From Microbacterium sp. 1.5R (GTDB lineage: Bacteria; Actinomycetota; Actinomycetes; Actinomycetales; Microbacteriaceae), in NCBI RefSeq assembly GCF_001889265.1, contig NZ_CP018151.1, positions 62,001 through 126,000 on the forward strand: 64,000 nt of DNA, read 5' to 3'. A program made the position numbers and the translations under genes. The notes under the pieces were generated by a model that was not told the origin of the DNA, made no database searches, and was given only the letters and a program-made list of their open reading frames with translations. This document shows positions 16,802 to 25,612 of this stretch, piece after piece (within the stretch, counting starts at the first letter, position 1; every line of letters begins with the position of its first letter).

Positions 16802-17719
16802 ATGGGGAATAAGCAGAAGACGGTCGTTCAGCGCGCGAAAGACACGTATTCGCGCACGGTCTTCAGTCGATCGGATCTGGTGCACCGAGGGCTCACGGGG
16901 CGTCTCATCGCCGAGTCAGTGGCCCGAGGAGAACTCCAGCACGTGCGCCGCGATCGATATGCGCTGCCGTCGACGCACCGGGACATCGTCGAGGCTGTCC
17001 GCATCGGCGGGCGGGTCTCATGCTTGTCTCTCCTCGTCCTTCTCGGTGTCTTCGTGTTCCGTTGCCGAGAGCTCCATGTGCTCGTGACTCCCGGTTCGTC
17101 TCGTCTACGTGTGGCGAGGGACGGAAAGGTCGTGCTCCATTGGAAGGCGCTGACCAGCGTTCGCGAGAGCCTTCATGCGGCTCCGTTGATCGATGCCGTC
17201 GCGCACTCCGTGCTCTGCCAGGCTCCGCGCGAGGCGCTTGCCACCTTGGACAGTGTGCTTCATCACGGACTCCTGACCCGCGAAGATCTGGTCACGATGT
17301 TCGCTGCTCTACCCGCCCGATTCCGCCCGCTGCTCGCACTGGTCGACCCGTCGGCGGGCTCGGGCTCAGAGACATTCATGCGGTTGCTGCTCCGGACGAT
17401 GGGCGTCGCCTATGAGACCCAGGTGTACCTCGAAGGCGTCGGGTACGTCGACTTCGTGGTGGACGGCTGGTTGATCATCGAGTGCGACAGCAAGGAGTTC
17501 CACGAGGGGTGGGAGAAGCAGATGCAGGATCGCGAGCGCGATATCGCCGCGGCCCGACTCGGCTTCGTGACCGTCCGGCCCCTTGCGAAAGACATTTTCG
17601 GTGACCAGGCGTCTGTGAGGCAGGCTCTCGAGCAGGTCATCGCTGCACTCGGACCGAGGTTCGTAGACGCACGTCGTTCACAATTCAGCAGGAATCGCCG
17701 CGGAGCGGCGGTCAAGTAG
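16802..17719 (+). CDS. DUF559/PD-(D/E)xK nuclease-like protein with AbiEi-like winged-helix N-terminus
   Basis: The function is not established. The 305-residue protein has an N-terminal winged-helix block (FSRSDLVHRGLTGRLIAESV, then GELQHVRRDRYALP) like the antitoxin domain of AbiEi proteins. Its C-terminal DUF559 domain is related to Vsr endonucleases. The nuclease-like core can be followed: Glu190 (GSETFMRLLL), Asp217 (YVDFVV) and Glu227-x-Asp-x-Lys231 (IIECDSKEFH). These are compatible with an active metal-dependent nuclease fold. There is no partner toxin gene next to it. The last 14 or so codons and the stop lie inside repeat copy B, and copy A lies 110 bp upstream of the start, so the gene sits between two repeats. 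The start ATG 16802 has no strong ribosome binding site. A solitary, mobile or domesticated gene is possible. Confidence 0.7.
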   Translation: MGNKQKTVVQRAKDTYSRTVFSRSDLVHRGLTGRLIAESVARGELQHVRRDRYALPSTHRDIVEAVRIGGRVSCLSLLVLLGVFVFRCRELHVLVTPGSSRLRVARDGKVVLHWKALTSVRESLHAAPLIDAVAHSVLCQAPREALATLDSVLHHGLLTREDLVTMFAALPARFRPLLALVDPSAGSGSETFMRLLLRTMGVAYETQVYLEGVGYVDFVVDGWLIIECDSKEFHEGWEKQMQDRERDIAAARLGFVTVRPLAKDIFGDQASVRQALEQVIAALGPRFVDARRSQFSRNRRGAAVK

Positions 17720-17761
17720 CGGAATCACGGGGCTCACATGCGTTCATGCTGAGTTGTGAAC
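17676..17761. repeat. 86-bp inverted-repeat element, copy B
   Basis: Arms GTTCACAATTCAGCAGG (17676-17692) and CATGCTGAGTTGTGAAC (17745-17761) pair at 15 of 17 positions around a 52-base interior. The left arm lies inside the 3' end of the DUF559 coding sequence and supplies its last residues (QFSRNRRG); the element ends 20 bp before the stop of the convergent hydrolase gene. The interior has its own short stem (CGCCGC with GCGGCG). Confidence 0.8.
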
Positions 17762-17781
17762 GGAAAAGTGCGGGGCACGGG

Positions 17782-18543
17782 TCAGAGGCCGTCGGCGAAG
17801 CTCTGGATCAGGCGCGCGGCCGGCTCGGAGTCGCTGATCAACGTGCCGTGGCCGTGATCCGGGATGACCTGCAGATCGGCACCCGGGATCTCGTCGATGA
17901 TCTCCTGGCACCAGGTCATCGGAGCGAGCGGGTCGTCTTCTCCGCGCAGCACCAGCACAGGCTGATCGATGCGCGCGAACGCCTTCTCCGGCTCGTGCAC
18001 GATGGTCGCCCGGATCTTGCGGATGAGGTGGGGGCCGCCGCGCAGATATTCGCGGGCACCTCGCCAGATCACGAGCGGGCGCTCGCCGACCAGGTCCGTG
18101 AGGAGATAGCTCGCCTGCGCTGCGACGTTCCGTGCGGCCTTGTTGACGGTCGGACCGGCGAGCACGACGCCCTCGACGAGGGAGGGATGCCGGGCGGCGA
18201 GCTCCGCGGCGATCTGACTGCCCATCGAGTGTCCGATGACGACGACGGGGCCCTCGTCGGCATGACGGAGGTACGCGGCGACGAGGTCGGCGTGACGCTC
18301 CATGGTGAAGGTGCGAGCGGGCTCGGGTGCTTCGCCGAAACCGGGCAGGTCGAGTGCGATCACCCGGCCTTTCAGTCGCTGCACGACGTCGAGGTAGACG
18401 CTGCGTCCCATGCCGATGCCGTGCAGCAGGAGGAAGGTGTGCGGTCCTTCGCCGAAGGTCTCCGCGATCAGCGTCGCGCCCGCGTGCTCGAACTCGAGCA
18501 GCGTGACGGGGGTGCCCTTCGGGGCGAGATAGCTGGAGACCAC
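17782..18543 (-). CDS. Alpha/beta-fold hydrolase
   Basis: This 253-residue cytoplasmic serine hydrolase has a complete catalytic triad: nucleophile Ser106 in GHSMGS, an acid at Asp203/204 in RGEDDPLAP and His232 in DHGHGTL. The oxyanion-hole sequence LLLHGIGMG (38-46) fits. The lid region is ordinary. The substrate cannot be read from sequence; it resembles esterases and C-C hydrolases equally. It is a single gene, convergent with the DUF559 gene and divergent from the MFS gene with a 104-bp gap. Confidence 0.85.
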   Translation of the reverse strand: MVSSYLAPKGTPVTLLEFEHAGATLIAETFGEGPHTFLLLHGIGMGRSVYLDVVQRLKGRVIALDLPGFGEAPEPARTFTMERHADLVAAYLRHADEGPVVVIGHSMGSQIAAELAARHPSLVEGVVLAGPTVNKAARNVAAQASYLLTDLVGERPLVIWRGAREYLRGGPHLIRKIRATIVHEPEKAFARIDQPVLVLRGEDDPLAPMTWCQEIIDEIPGADLQVIPDHGHGTLISDSEPAARLIQSFADGL

Positions 18544-18647
18544 ACCTCAACGCTAACCGAGTGGGACCCCTGCGACGAACCGGGATCCACGCATGCCGTA
18601 CGCCGGTGTGCGACGAGGGGCGAGCCTGCGTCGTGCGAGGATGAAGG

Positions 18648-20009
18648 GTGTCTTCGCCGAACCCCGATCCCGATCAGATCGAGTCGGAGGGCGAGACCTC
18701 AGGCTCGACCAAGGGTGTCATCGCGCGCATCGCCGACGGGCTGAGCGATCCGGTGCTGCGCGCGCTCGTCGCCGCGACGGCCGTCTCACGCATCGGCCGC
18801 GGCGTCTTCCTCGCGGTCACCGTGCTGTTCTTCACGCAGATCATCGGCCTCTCGCCCGCGCACGCCGCGGTGGTGCTCGCCGTGTCGAGCGGATGCGGGG
18901 TGGTCGGGTCGCTCCTCGGCGGCTGGCTCGCCGACCGGTGGAGCGCCCGACGCCTCGCCTTCGGCTTCGAGATGGCGGGTGGCGTGCTGCTCGCCGCGTA
19001 CGCGTTCGTCGGAGACTTCGTGTCGGCGCTCGTCCTCGCCAGCCTCTCGGGCTTCTTCGACTCGCTGGGGTATTCCGCTCGTTCCGCGATCATCGCCCGG
19101 GGCTTCGCGCCGGACCGGCGGGTGCACGCGCGTGCGGTGCTGCGCACGGTCACGAACCTCGCGATCGCGGCAGGCTCCGGATTCGGCGCGATCGCTCTGG
19201 CTCTCGGCACACCCGAGGCCTACCGCGTCGTCATCGCGTGCGCGGGCGCCGTCTGCGCGCTCGGCTCGCTCTCCCTCCTGCGGCTGACATCGGCCGTCGA
19301 CGCGCCGCCGCGCAACCGAGCCGCGGCTCAGCTGACGGAAACGGGATCCATCGACACGCACGCCACGGCCGCGGCATCCGCCGAGCGCAGGGACTGGAAC
19401 CGCCGCTCACCGTGGCGGGACCCGAGGTACCTGCTGCTGAGCGCGCTCTCGGCGATCTTCGGCATGCAGTTCGGAGTCGCGGAACTCGGGGTGCCGCTGT
19501 GGATCAGCGAGTACACGAACGCCCCGGATGCCACGTTCGCAGTGCTCCTGATCGTCAACACCGCGCTGGTCGTGCTGTTCCAGGTGCGTGCCTCCCGTGG
19601 CACGCACGACCTGCGGATCGCCGGCAGGGTGACGATGATCGCCGGCTGGCTGATGGTCTCCGCCTGCCTGATCTACGCGCTCGCCGCGGGGCTTCCGGCA
19701 TGGGCGGCGATCGTCATCCTCATCGTCGGCATGATCGCGCACACGTTCGCCGAGATCCTGTCGCAGGCCGGAGCCTGGGGTCTCAGCTTCGAGCTCGCCG
19801 ACCCTGTGCGAGCCGGCGCCTACCAGGGCGTGTTCGGCATGGGCTTCTCGCTCGGAGCCCTGGCGTCGCCGATCGTCGTGAACGCCACCGCGATCACCTT
19901 CGGCTTCGTGGGCTGGGTGATCCTCGCCGCGATCTTCCTCGCCGCAGCGATCGGCATCTGGCTCATCGCACGCCGCGCCGCAGCATCCGCCACGCCTGCT
20001 TCCGACTGA
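18648..20009 (+). CDS. MFS transporter, drug-efflux-like
   Basis: This 12-helix membrane carrier has 453 residues. The first half shows the loop 2-3 motif GGWLADRWSARRLAFG (motif A) and the second half has the usual repeat after a cytoplasmic loop of about 60 residues around position 220-260. An N-terminal acidic tail precedes the first helix. GTG 18648 is the most upstream plausible start, with GAGG about 10 bp before. The substrate is unknown. It is convergent with the acylase gene, with only 20 bp between the stops. Confidence 0.8.
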   Translation: MSSPNPDPDQIESEGETSGSTKGVIARIADGLSDPVLRALVAATAVSRIGRGVFLAVTVLFFTQIIGLSPAHAAVVLAVSSGCGVVGSLLGGWLADRWSARRLAFGFEMAGGVLLAAYAFVGDFVSALVLASLSGFFDSLGYSARSAIIARGFAPDRRVHARAVLRTVTNLAIAAGSGFGAIALALGTPEAYRVVIACAGAVCALGSLSLLRLTSAVDAPPRNRAAAQLTETGSIDTHATAAASAERRDWNRRSPWRDPRYLLLSALSAIFGMQFGVAELGVPLWISEYTNAPDATFAVLLIVNTALVVLFQVRASRGTHDLRIAGRVTMIAGWLMVSACLIYALAAGLPAWAAIVILIVGMIAHTFAEILSQAGAWGLSFELADPVRAGAYQGVFGMGFSLGALASPIVVNATAITFGFVGWVILAAIFLAAAIGIWLIARRAAASATPASD

Positions 20010-20029
20010 GCCCGCAGAGCCGCCCCGGG

Positions 20030-22684
20030 CTAACCGGCCGGCGCCAGCACCAGAGTGTGACGCGTCGCCGCATCGACCGCCCCGTCGGTGAACGCCCACG
20101 GCCGCTGAATTCCCGACGCCCAGTCGGACGTCTGATCGACGTAGTGCTCGTCGAACGCGTGTCCGGATGCGCCGGTGAGGTGGATCCAGGTCGAGGCGTC
20201 GAGATCGGAGAGGTCGACGACCATGCGCATCGACGGCACTGTGGTCGTGGCGTACGACGTGCCGAGCTCCCAGCCGGTGGCGTTGACCACGGACGCGCCG
20301 CCGCTGACGGCGTAGGGGCCGCGGTTGAAGAGGGCTTCGATCGGGGCGATGCCGGAGGACCCGAGGGTGTCGCTCGTGAGGGTGATCGCGTGCAGGTCGC
20401 CCCACCTCCATGCGGTGACGACGTCGCCCTGAACCGCGGAGAGCTCGCCGTACGCTTCCTCCGCCGACAGGGCGAGCATCTCGTCCATGCCCGCGACATC
20501 GATGCTCGGGTTGGTCCAGAGCGGGTCGGATGGGTCGTCGAGAAGATCCGCGACGACGGTGAAGAGTCGACCCTGGCCGTCGATCGGCAGGGGCTGGTCG
20601 CGTTCGGCGAACAGGTTCTGCACGAGGTTCGACCAGAGGACGTTCGCGTAGGCGGCCGCGGCCGACCCTGCGTCGTTCTGTGCGTCCCACGAGCGCAGCA
20701 GCGCCACGGCATCTGCAGTCCCCGCACCCGTCACCTCCACATCCTCCATCTCCGTTGCGAGTCGCTTGCCGATCCACATCTCGCTGTCCATCTGGATCTC
20801 CCGCATGTCCTGGGCGGTGAGCGGTGCGGCGGCGGCGCGTCGCTCGATCAGGTGCGCGATGCGATCGGCCCTGTAGCCGTAGTCCCAGTCCCGTGAGAGG
20901 AAGTAGGGGTAGTCGTCGGTGACGATCGCGTTGTTCGCGGTCACGATGTACCCGGATGCCGGGTTGTATGACACCGGCAGTTCGTCGAACGGGATGAATC
21001 CGGTCCAGTCGTAGCTGCTGTCCCAGCCGGGCTGCGGCATCCATCCGTCGCCGGCCCCGCGCACGGGGAGGCGTCCGGGGGTCTGATAGCCGATGTTGCC
21101 TTCGACGTCCGCATAGATGAGGTTCTGTGCCGGCACATCGAACAGCGCGGCCGCCGCGCGGAACTCCTCGAAGTCCTGGGCGGTCGACAGAGCGAAGATC
21201 GCGGTCGCGGCCGTGCCGGGGTCGAGCGCCGTCCAGCGCAGGCTGACCGCGTACTCGGCTCCCTCCGGCGCGGTGCCGGTGGGCGCCGGACCTGTCGCGC
21301 CGCCGGCAGCGAGGCCCGGCTCAGGGTCGTCGGCGATCGCGGTGAAGTCGTCGGTGAGACCCGAGATGATCGGTCCGTGCACGGTCGACCGGATCGTGAG
21401 CTCGATGTCGTCGCCCCCGGCCACCGCGATCGTCTCGGTGGTCTCGTCGATCGGCACCAGCGCGCCGTCGCGCCAGTACTGGTCGCCCTCGATCCGCTCG
21501 ACGTAGAGGTCGGTGACGTCGGTGGTCAGGTTGGTGAAGCCCCAGGCGACCTGCTGGTTGTGGCCGATCACGATGCCGGGGAGACCCGAGAACGAGAAAC
21601 CGCCCATGTCGAACGGGCAGTCGTCGGTGACCTCGCTGCACCGGAGCTGCACCTGATACCAGACCGAGGGGAGTGATGCGCCCAGGTGCGGGTCGTTGGC
21701 GAGCAGCGGCATGCCCGTGTCGGTGAGGTCCCCGGACACGACCCACGAGTTCGATCCGATGCCCTCGCCGACATCGCCGACGAGCAGGCTCGCCGCCTCG
21801 ATCACGTCCGATGCCTCCTGCCACTCGATCGTCGTCGCCGCCTGCTGCATCTCGCCGTCGTTCCCATCGGTCGTGAACGCGGCGGGCTCGGCACCGGCCT
21901 CGGTGATCGGGGCGGTCGAGATCTCGGGGACGATGACGGGGTGATCCTCGAACGGATACGGCGGGTACAGCTCGTCGAGCGTCGCGGTTATCCCGGCGGC
22001 GTCGGAGGTCTCCGCCAGCTGTGCGGCCAGGAGCGAGCGCTCGACCTCGTCTTCGACATTGCCGCGGAGATCCCAGGCCATCGCCTTGAGCCACGCCACC
22101 GAATCGGCGGCTTCCCAGGGCTCCGGCGCGTACTCCGGGTTCTGTATTCCGAGAACGGCATATTCGAGCGACAGCTCGGCGCCCGAGCGGGAGGAGAGGT
22201 AGGCGTTGACGCCGTCGGCGTAGGCCTCGTAGTAGCCGCGGGTGACGTCGTCCATGGCCTCGACCTCGGCCTCGGCGACCTTGCGCCAGCCGAGCGTGCG
22301 GAGGAAGGCATCGGTCCCGGCCTGCGATTCGCCGAACATCTCGGCCACGCGTCCCGCCGTGACGTGCCGGCGGAAGTCCATCTCGAAGAAACGGTCCTGC
22401 GCGTGCACGAAGCCCTGGGCGTAGAAGAGATCGTGCGATGAGTCGGCGGTGATGGTCGGGATGCCGCTGGCGTCGCGCTGCACCGTGACCTCGGCCTGCA
22501 GCCCGTCGAGCGACAGGGTGCCGTCGGTCTGCGGGAACGAGCGCTGGATGGTCCAGGTCACGAAGAAGGCACCGGCGACGGCGACCACCACGATCGCAGC
22601 GACGACGAGGAACACGATGCGGCCGATGCGAGCACCCAGGGAAGGGCGCGACGGGTCGACGATCTCGGTCGAATGGGTTGTCAT
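20030..22684 (-). CDS. Penicillin-acylase-family (Ntn) hydrolase, membrane-anchored
   Basis: This 884-residue precursor of an N-terminal-nucleophile amidase is of the penicillin G acylase / acyl-homoserine-lactone acylase family. An N-terminal transmembrane anchor (residues about 22-46) places the catalytic part outside the membrane. The alpha-chain has DASGIPTITADSSHDLFYAQGFVHAQDRFFEMD (seen in parts near 73-105). The self-cleavage site is GIGSNSWVVSG with Ser311 as the nucleophile that becomes the beta-chain N-terminus. Later blocks HLGASLPS, NPASGYIVTANN and a C-terminal HALV segment agree. Substrates could be beta-lactams, acyl-homoserine lactones or cyclic lipopeptides; none can be chosen here. 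It is monocistronic. Confidence 0.87.
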   Translation of the reverse strand: MTTHSTEIVDPSRPSLGARIGRIVFLVVAAIVVVAVAGAFFVTWTIQRSFPQTDGTLSLDGLQAEVTVQRDASGIPTITADSSHDLFYAQGFVHAQDRFFEMDFRRHVTAGRVAEMFGESQAGTDAFLRTLGWRKVAEAEVEAMDDVTRGYYEAYADGVNAYLSSRSGAELSLEYAVLGIQNPEYAPEPWEAADSVAWLKAMAWDLRGNVEDEVERSLLAAQLAETSDAAGITATLDELYPPYPFEDHPVIVPEISTAPITEAGAEPAAFTTDGNDGEMQQAATTIEWQEASDVIEAASLLVGDVGEGIGSNSWVVSGDLTDTGMPLLANDPHLGASLPSVWYQVQLRCSEVTDDCPFDMGGFSFSGLPGIVIGHNQQVAWGFTNLTTDVTDLYVERIEGDQYWRDGALVPIDETTETIAVAGGDDIELTIRSTVHGPIISGLTDDFTAIADDPEPGLAAGGATGPAPTGTAPEGAEYAVSLRWTALDPGTAATAIFALSTAQDFEEFRAAAALFDVPAQNLIYADVEGNIGYQTPGRLPVRGAGDGWMPQPGWDSSYDWTGFIPFDELPVSYNPASGYIVTANNAIVTDDYPYFLSRDWDYGYRADRIAHLIERRAAAAPLTAQDMREIQMDSEMWIGKRLATEMEDVEVTGAGTADAVALLRSWDAQNDAGSAAAAYANVLWSNLVQNLFAERDQPLPIDGQGRLFTVVADLLDDPSDPLWTNPSIDVAGMDEMLALSAEEAYGELSAVQGDVVTAWRWGDLHAITLTSDTLGSSGIAPIEALFNRGPYAVSGGASVVNATGWELGTSYATTTVPSMRMVVDLSDLDASTWIHLTGASGHAFDEHYVDQTSDWASGIQRPWAFTDGAVDAATRHTLVLAPAG

Positions 22685-22782
22685 CTTCGAGAACTCTTTC
22701 GGGTGGCATGGCGGAACTCAGTCCCAGAGAGTCCCAGAGCGCGTCTCAACAGACGCTTCCGGAATACTACCCATAAAGCATT

Positions 22783-22814
22783 CGCGGGCGGGGGTGTTCT
22801 CGCCCCCGCCCGCG
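22783..22814 (-). terminator. GC-rich terminator-like hairpin after the YhgE/Pip gene
   Basis: A perfect 12-bp stem (CGCGGGCGGGGG with CCCCCGCCCGCG) encloses an 8-base loop and starts 3 bp after the stop of the minus-strand YhgE/Pip gene. There is no clear T-run on the minus strand, but the stem is very stable. It separates this operon from the acylase gene promoter region (22685-22782). Confidence 0.7.
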
Positions 22815-22817
22815 GCG

Positions 22818-24695
22818 TCAGCCGATCAGGCTCGGCTGCAGGTCGCGCAGCGTGCGCCGGTGCGTCATGCGCGTCACTCCGATGGCGGCGAGCAGCAGCG
22901 CGCCGACCAGCCAGATGCCCAGCACCACCAGATCCCAGCCCGCCCGGCCGAGGTTGCCGCCGTACATCAGTTGCCGCATGGCGTCGACGACGTAGCCGAG
23001 CGGCAGCACGTGGTGGAGTGCGGCCAGCGGGGCGGGGAGGGTCTGCCAGGGGAACGTGCCGCCCGCGGTGACGAGCTGCAGAACCATGAGCACGAGTCCC
23101 AGGAACTGCCCCACGGAACCGAGCCAGACGTTGAGGGCGAGGATGATCGCCGCGAAGGTCGCCGACGCGAAGATCATCACGCCCAAGGTGCCGACGGGGT
23201 TGTTGAACGTGAAGCCCAGGGTGATCGCCAGGATGCCCATGAGCCCCAGCATCTGCACCGCGCCGAGCATCGCCGGGGTGAGCCACCCGGCGAGCGTCAC
23301 TCGGATCGGAGAGTGCAGCGCCGTGACCGCGCGGCGGGAGATCGGCTTCACGATGAGGAACAGGGCGTAGATGCCGATCCAGGCCGACAGTGCGGCGAAG
23401 AACGGTGCGAGACCGGCGCCGTAGTCCTCGGCGGAGGCGACCTTGTCGCTCGAGACCTTGACCGGGTCGGCGATCGTGTCGGCCTGCAGCGTGCGGAGCT
23501 CCGGCGTCGAGACGGGGATCTGCTGCACACCGTCCGAGAGCCCGTCGCGCAGCTCGGCCGTTCCCGACGCGAGGGTGCCGAGCCCATCGCGCAGCTGGGC
23601 CGCGCCGTCGTTCGCCGCCGCGGCGCCGGTGGCGACGGTCTGCGCGCCGCTGGCCAGGGTCTGCGCGCCGCCGGCGAGCTGCGAGGCGCCGGATGCCACC
23701 GAGTCCGCTCCTGCGGCAAGCTGGTCGACCTTGTCGACCGCGTTCTGCACGGTCGAGTTGCCCTCCTGGAGTCGTGTCGCGAGGGGATCGAGGGTCGTGA
23801 GGACCCGATCGATCTGCTCCGGCGTCAGGCCCTGATCCGTGAGCACGGTGGCGATGTCCTCGCGCGCCTGGGGCAGAGCATCCGTCGCCTGCTGCACAGC
23901 CGATCCGGCCCGGTCCGCGACGTCGGCCAGCTGCCGGTTGCCGTCACTGACCTGCTGAGCCCCCGACGCCAGCGTCGCCGCACCACCGGCGAGCTCGGAC
24001 GCGCCGCCCGCGAGCTGCGACGTGCCCGCGGCGAGCTGAGAGGTTCCGTCTGCGAGCGTCGCACTGCCGGTGGCGGCGGTGTCGGCGCCGTCGGCGAGCT
24101 GGGTCGCTCCGTCGACCGCGGTCACGAGGTTGTCGCGCACCTCGCTGAGGCCGGTGAGCAGGCGCTCTGCGGCCTCGCTGCCCACCATCTCGGCGACCGA
24201 GCTGCGGATCTTCTCCACCGCCTGCGTGCCCATCGACGACGCGAGGTAGTTGTTCGCGTCGTTGGTCTCGAGCTCGATGCGCGCCTGGTGGGGGTCGTCA
24301 CCCGCGGCCGAGGTCAAGGCCGACGAGAAGTCGGCGGGGATCGTGACGGTGAAGTCGACCGTTCCCTCCCGCAATGCGTCGGCGGCCTCGTCGGCCGACA
24401 TCCGCTGCCAGTCGAAGGCGTTGCCGTCGATGAGGTTGTCGGCGACGTCCTCGCCGTAGTTCACGGTCTCGCCGGTGGCGGCATCCGTTCCCGTGGTGGG
24501 CTCGGGGGCTCCACTGTCATCGACGACCAGCGCGACCGGGACCTCCGGGAACTTCGCGTACGGGTCCTGGTTGGCCCAGAGGTACAGGCCGCCGTAGAGG
24601 ATGGGCACGCAGACCAGTGCGATCAGGGCGATCACGCCCATCCTGCTCGCGGTGAGGCGCCGCAGCTCGGCGGCGATCATGGCGGGAACCTTCAT
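22818..24695 (-). CDS. YhgE/Pip family membrane protein (ABC-2-type permease-like)
   Basis: The 625-residue protein has an N-terminal transmembrane segment (MGVIALIALVCVPILYGGLY), then a large extracellular region, then five or six membrane spans at the C-terminus (from about residue 425). The extracellular region holds a long run of short repeats of the type LAGGASELAGGAATLASGA between about 195 and 405, the coiled, Gly/Ala-punctuated stalk seen in YhgE/Pip proteins. Relatives include the phage-infection protein of Lactococcus and type VII secretion-linked EsaA-like proteins; the role of most is unknown. ATG 24695 overlaps the stop of the upstream ABC-like gene by 4 bp (ATGA), so both are made together. 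Confidence 0.87.
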   Translation of the reverse strand: MKVPAMIAAELRRLTASRMGVIALIALVCVPILYGGLYLWANQDPYAKFPEVPVALVVDDSGAPEPTTGTDAATGETVNYGEDVADNLIDGNAFDWQRMSADEAADALREGTVDFTVTIPADFSSALTSAAGDDPHQARIELETNDANNYLASSMGTQAVEKIRSSVAEMVGSEAAERLLTGLSEVRDNLVTAVDGATQLADGADTAATGSATLADGTSQLAAGTSQLAGGASELAGGAATLASGAQQVSDGNRQLADVADRAGSAVQQATDALPQAREDIATVLTDQGLTPEQIDRVLTTLDPLATRLQEGNSTVQNAVDKVDQLAAGADSVASGASQLAGGAQTLASGAQTVATGAAAANDGAAQLRDGLGTLASGTAELRDGLSDGVQQIPVSTPELRTLQADTIADPVKVSSDKVASAEDYGAGLAPFFAALSAWIGIYALFLIVKPISRRAVTALHSPIRVTLAGWLTPAMLGAVQMLGLMGILAITLGFTFNNPVGTLGVMIFASATFAAIILALNVWLGSVGQFLGLVLMVLQLVTAGGTFPWQTLPAPLAALHHVLPLGYVVDAMRQLMYGGNLGRAGWDLVVLGIWLVGALLLAAIGVTRMTHRRTLRDLQPSLIG

Positions 24696-25612
24696 CGCTC
24701 GCCTCCGTTCTCTGTCGTGTTCGGCTCGGGTTCTGCGGGTGGGTCTTCGTCGTCGGCCGGGGGAGAGCCGAGAGCATCCGCGTGCTCGGCGTCGGCATGC
24801 GGTGTCGCGGGGCGCTCGTCCGGGTCTTCCGCCTCGGGCTCTGGCTCGGGATCCGGTTCGGGCGCCGGCTCTGGCTCAGGGTCGGGCTCGGGATCCGGTT
24901 CGGGCGCTGGCTCGGGCTCGGCCTCGGCCTCGGAGTCTGGCTCGGGCTCGGGTTCAGAGCCGCCGGGCAGGTCGAGCACGAGCGGCTCGACCGGTCCGGA
25001 CGCGTTGATCGCCTCGAGCTCGTGCATGCGCTCGAGGGCGACCGCGGCGGATCCGCCGATGACGACGAGCATCGCGTACCCGCGGTCGGCGAACTCCGAC
25101 GCGATCCGCCACCAGCCGTCCGGGCTGCCGCCGTGACGGTCGGGCGAGACGAGCACGATTCCTTCGGTGCCCGTGCGGAGGATCGCGAGTTCGCAGAGGA
25201 TGCGCACCCGTGCGGCGGGATCGACGTTGCCGATCGCCACGCCGGCGAGCTCGCCGAAGCCGAGTTGATTCAGCCAGCGCCGTGCGTGCAGAGGGGTGGC
25301 GCCGACGCCGGCGAACATGAGCTCTTCGCCGACGACGCCCGCGAGGGTGATGTCAGCGTGGGGATCGCTCACGTCGGGGGCGTCGACGAGCGCGATCGTG
25401 CGGCGCAGCGCGCGGTTGTCCGCGTCGCCGTCGATCGTCACGCGCCCGGTGTCCGGCCGCATCCGACCGCTGGCGATGAGGCCTAGCACCGTCGGGCGCT
25501 GCTCGGTCTCGGCGAGTGCGAAGCGCACGGCTCCGCTGTGGAACTCGAGGCTCGTCGTCGGCAGCGCCTGGCCACCGCGCCCCTTGCTCACGTCGTGCAG
25601 GGTGACCCTCAT
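24692..25612 (-). CDS. ABC-ATPase-like protein lacking Walker A, with Pro-Glu-rich tail
   Basis: The 306-residue protein begins like an ABC ATPase: MRVTLHDVSKGRGG, a strand at SLEF, then RFALAETEQRPTVLGLIASG. In place of the GxxGxGK(S/T) Walker A loop it has AETEQRPT (35-41), so the nucleotide-binding Lys is missing. The signature region is reduced to GNVDPAARVRILCELAIL (128-145) and the Walker B position reads IVLVSPDRHG, without the DE pair. Residues about 219-263 are an almost pure Pro-Glu/Asp repeat, followed by an acidic tail. The start ATG 25612 overlaps the TetR stop by 4 bp; the longer upstream frame is a TetR shadow. Coupling to the YhgE/Pip gene suggests a structural partner role, not ATP hydrolysis; this is inference. 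Confidence 0.7.
   Translation of the reverse strand: MRVTLHDVSKGRGGQALPTTSLEFHSGAVRFALAETEQRPTVLGLIASGRMRPDTGRVTIDGDADNRALRRTIALVDAPDVSDPHADITLAGVVGEELMFAGVGATPLHARRWLNQLGFGELAGVAIGNVDPAARVRILCELAILRTGTEGIVLVSPDRHGGSPDGWWRIASEFADRGYAMLVVIGGSAAVALERMHELEAINASGPVEPLVLDLPGGSEPEPEPDSEAEAEPEPAPEPDPEPDPEPEPAPEPDPEPEPEAEDPDERPATPHADAEHADALGSPPADDEDPPAEPEPNTTENGGER
24836..24960. repeat. Imperfect repeats encoding the Pro-Glu tail
   Basis: Within the ABC-like gene a 23-base stretch recurs identically at 24843-24865 and 24885-24907 (period 42 bases, 14 codons), surrounded by shorter GGCTCGGG and GGTTCGGG units. It encodes the alternating Pro-Glu/Pro-Asp tract. Replication slippage is the likely origin, so the tail length may vary between strains. 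Confidence 0.7.

Noticed and set aside
24836..24960. Possible CRISPR-like or tandem array
   Set aside because: The repeats are in frame inside a coding sequence and encode a Pro-Glu tract; there are no unique spacers of constant length.
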